64,000 nt of DNA from Ectobius pallidus (lineage: Eukaryota; Arthropoda; Insecta; Blattodea; Ectobiidae), in contig CAXKWD010000002.1 in assembly GCA_964059195.1 (NCBI GenBank), positions 51,176,923 through 51,240,922 of the forward strand. Reading direction: 5' to 3'. The notes beneath the pieces are model-generated. The model was not told where the DNA came from. It searched no databases and saw nothing but the letters and a program-made list of their open reading frames with translations. Of this stretch, positions 61,085-64,000 are shown piece by piece. The position numbers and the translations under genes are program-made. Within the stretch, counting starts at the first letter, position 1; each line of letters opens with the position of its first letter.

Positions 61085-61255
61085 ATCCATACAAAATATC
61101 ACGCTGTCGGGGTGGTTTACGACGCGTGTGGTGACCACTTTTAAGTGTTGGGCACGAGGAGGGGCGGCGCCCCCACGAGAAGACGAACGTCGTGTTGACG
61201 CGTCACTAACACACTGACAGGCGTCGCAGGTCGCCGTCCGGCGAAGTTCCTTCCT
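61085..61255 (-). promoter_or_regulatory. CpG-rich patch, candidate orb promoter / 5' UTR exon
   Basis: About 19 CpG dinucleotides fall within roughly 180 bases, against very sparse CpG elsewhere in the window. On the minus strand there is an initiator-like TCAGTG (A at 61215) with a partial match to a downstream promoter element (CGACGTT) at about +24 to +30. A possible donor AAG|GTAGAA lies at 60975/60974. It is about 6 kb upstream of the proposed orb start codon in the right orientation. All of this is inference. An open frame covers the patch (61264-61043, minus) but resembles no protein I know. Confidence 0.3.
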
Positions 61256-61269
61256 GCATAGCAAATCCA

Positions 61270-64000
61270 GTCTCTTTTATAGTTTTTAATAGAACCCACA
61301 TGTACCTTTATTTAGTCATAGACAAAGAACCACTAAGCTTACAGAATTATTATTTTATTATTTATTTACAGTACCATCATTGCTATTATTTTTTAATGTT
61401 ACTAATATGCTGTATTGTTGAGTTAATGTTTCATTTGTTTCCAATTAAATCATGATTATTAAAATGTGATGTGAAGTCCTTTTATTTCATTCCTGAAATA
61501 TTATATTTACTGCAAAAGCATAAATTGTGAGTTTTTTAATAAGTTTGCATTTAAATTCGATCTATACCCTTTCAGGAAAATAAATACCCAAAAAGAATAT
61601 CTTCAGTTCCTTTATTTAAGTCTGTTTATTCCGGTTTTACTTTTTTTTATTTCCTATTCTGACACAGGCGTTTGAAATTTGTACCAACTTCATTATTTGC
61701 CTTTTTATTATCACAGGTAGATAGTTTTTAATTACAGTTTCCAGTTTAAGGTATTTTTAGGTGAATGAAAGAAAAAATGCAGGCGTTACGGTACATTATA
61801 TATTTACAGAAACGATTTTTGGTAGATGGCGACAATGCGAAATTAGTTAATACATAATAAAAAGTAATCACCATTAATTATATAGAGACTATCCCCATAA
61901 TTTTACTACCGCAGTTAAACGCGAATTTTACTTCAACTCTCAAAATGAGCGCTTATTTACGATTTACCACAAAATTAATAATTCAATGCGAAATTTATGA
62001 GAACGTGACCCATTAAAAGCATTTTTTTCTACAGTTAGTAAGTTTGATAGTCTGCCAAATGGTAGGAAAAATGTCTAGATAAAAGGGTAAACGACCTATG
62101 CATTAATAAGCTTAGAGGTTTGTTTTAAAAGATCCTGGACATGAAGTTGTTTTATTCTGCCACAACATTGTTTAACTATATTGTATTTTTTAAGAAACTG
62201 AACATATTACGGGAGGACCAATTTTTAAGCACAGAATAAATTGCTTGAAGTATGTACAACATACCTTAACATAATATTGTCTAGGAAACACATGAAGAAA
62301 ACAAGAGCAATTGGAAACACAACCTTATCAGTAAATGTAGCAGAAACGCCCTGGTACGCACAGACACCATCACGGCAGCTTATCGTTAGCCTCTCAGGAG
62401 ACCAGTTTAATGCACGAGGAAGTACGTCCAGTTATATTAAATGTCCATTCGTTACACATCTAGACGTTATTTCAATAGGCCTACTTCGAATATTAATGTA
62501 AAATCAGTTTTAACACCCCAATGAATCTTACCCTCTAGTTTACTGGCTGTTGCTGTTTTGTCTACAACCAATAATGCCCGAACCAATGCTAGGTTTTACT
62601 CTATATTGAAGTTACAGACGTGCATTATGAGACGGTCACCCCTGAAATAAAACTGCAAGATTGCATTATCGTATATGGCTCTCGACTATCTCAGTACTGT
62701 TCCATTTCACTAGCACAGAAGATTTTTTGTTAGGGAACAGTTACACATATCCCCAACTGTCTCGTTATAAAGAATTAAATAATTTAACTTTGCCAGCTAA
62801 GCTCAATCCTTTATTCGGTTTGTGTTTTCCATTGAGGAAAGAAATCCAGGTTTGGACAGAGTGAAAGAAATTTTGTGCAATTCTTTCAGGCAAGTCATAA
62901 TTACGCAGTTTTCAAGTACTGTCCACTAAATTCATGTGAAGTGGAAAATACATATTTCAAAATTATGTAACTGGAAATCGTGAAAAATTCGAACTTTTAA
63001 CATGGTCCACTGACCATGCTTATACTAAATACTTTACATTTAAATTGTTCGAAATTCGAAATCGTGATAATTAGACTTTCTTTGCTGGTCCCTTCATTTT
63101 CGATTTATGTAAGTTCAACTTAAATAAGAATTAAAAGGAATGTACACTCTTCAAAATACGGATAAAGGTTAACTGTATGGAGCAAAGGGCTATCTTTGGC
63201 TCGTATTTTATCTTTGGAGCACTTTCCCCCAATTAATGCGCATATTTGCATGCGCAGTTTCATTATTTTTAGTGCACAAAAAAACATGCACCCTCTAATA
63301 ATTAAGTTGTATTTCCTTGTTCATGACTATCGGTTGACTCCTGTAGAACTCAATCCGAATTATGAGGTCGATTATTTTACTCTCTTAAATTTTCTTTAAA
63401 ACTGGGAAAGTCACCACCGGGGAAACAATTTTTGTAACGAGAGGTCCGGATTGTATCGATAAATTTATCCCAGAATCCGACCTTCAGTTATATGTATTGT
63501 GACTATTTAGAGAAAACTCGCAGTCCTCAGAATTAACCAAGCATTGCACATTATTAAAACCACGAAAATTAACACACATCACATTTGTGTCATTGTAAGA
63601 GAGATAGCTTGCGTCGGGAAAATAGATATATTATAATAAATCTATCGTTAATCTAACGGAGATAGTCGAGGTTGGAGCGACTTTTCATCATCTGTCTGTA
63701 TGGTTTTTTTTTAGGTAGAATTCGAAGAAAAATCTACCTATTGCAATGGATACCATGTCATGATTTTCGAAAAATTCGTTCATATCTTTATGTTTCATGC
63801 CTCCCTAAGTACGAAACCACCGCCTGTTAAAAAAAAAATTGTGATATTTATATATACAGTATAACTTATATTTATACATATATTTATATATATTTTTATA
63901 TATATCTTTACACGCTAGCGGCCGTAATTTTGAAGATATTTCAACCAAATTTTATTATGTTATTTCTACGCCCAATAGTACGGACAAGTTCGTTAATGAG
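61270..64000. other. upstream flank, no supported gene
   Basis: AT-rich sequence with several short frames (62241-62501, 62661-62864, 63196-63399, all plus) that match nothing I know and lack splice or promoter context. TA-rich low-complexity sequence occupies about 63845-63907. No transposon ends identified. Confidence 0.5.

Noticed and set aside
1..64000. CRISPR arrays, operons, prophage or bacterial defence systems
   Set aside because: The DNA is eukaryotic with introns; the repeats are transposons, SINE-like sequences or microsatellites.

Overview
This is AT-rich eukaryotic DNA, very probably from an insect. It holds one recognisable cellular gene, split into eleven coding exons on the minus strand between 54954 and 15305. 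Everything else I can support is transposon debris, tRNA-derived SINE-like sequence and simple repeats. A blattodean (cockroach or termite type) is my best guess, from the LINE and SINE styles and the frequent TAGGCCTA octamer. That guess is low confidence and rests on general impression, not on a search.

The gene is orb/CPEB1, the cytoplasmic polyadenylation element binding protein. Joining the eleven exons at canonical GT/AG sites gives an unbroken frame of 543 codons plus stop (1632 nt), and every intron phase matches its partner. Protein order: a low-complexity N-terminus with a TSGVSS motif (residues 128-133), a run of nine glutamines (187-195), RRM1 (about 291-375), RRM2 (about 399-470), and a C-terminal CPEB ZZ zinc-binding domain (about 483-521). 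The start exon encodes only seven whole codons and lies 18 kb upstream of exon 2; it is the least certain exon. A compact CpG-rich patch at about 61085-61250 is a candidate promoter or 5' UTR exon.

Layout: 1-5779 has no gene I can support. 5780-6656 is a dead mariner. 11670-12105 is a LINE tail and 12148-12612 a hAT element with a perfect 8-bp target duplication. 12613-15304 is downstream of the orb stop and probably includes its 3' UTR, with CPE-like motifs. The orb introns from 15524 to 36673 are packed with DNA transposons: a 29-bp-TIR element carrying repeated GTCATCCACATG motifs, a TIR element, a Helitron-like element, a pogo/Tigger-like element, a second mariner, foldbacks, and a TTAA-associated element containing a 314-bp near-perfect palindrome. 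Intron 1 (36826-54932) and the upstream flank to 64000 hold further LINE, hAT, SINE-like and TTAA elements and no second gene that I recognise.

No operon-like or multi-gene system is present. The main points of interest are the complete orb model with its conserved regulatory features, and several well-bounded transposable elements whose internal structure looks unusual.
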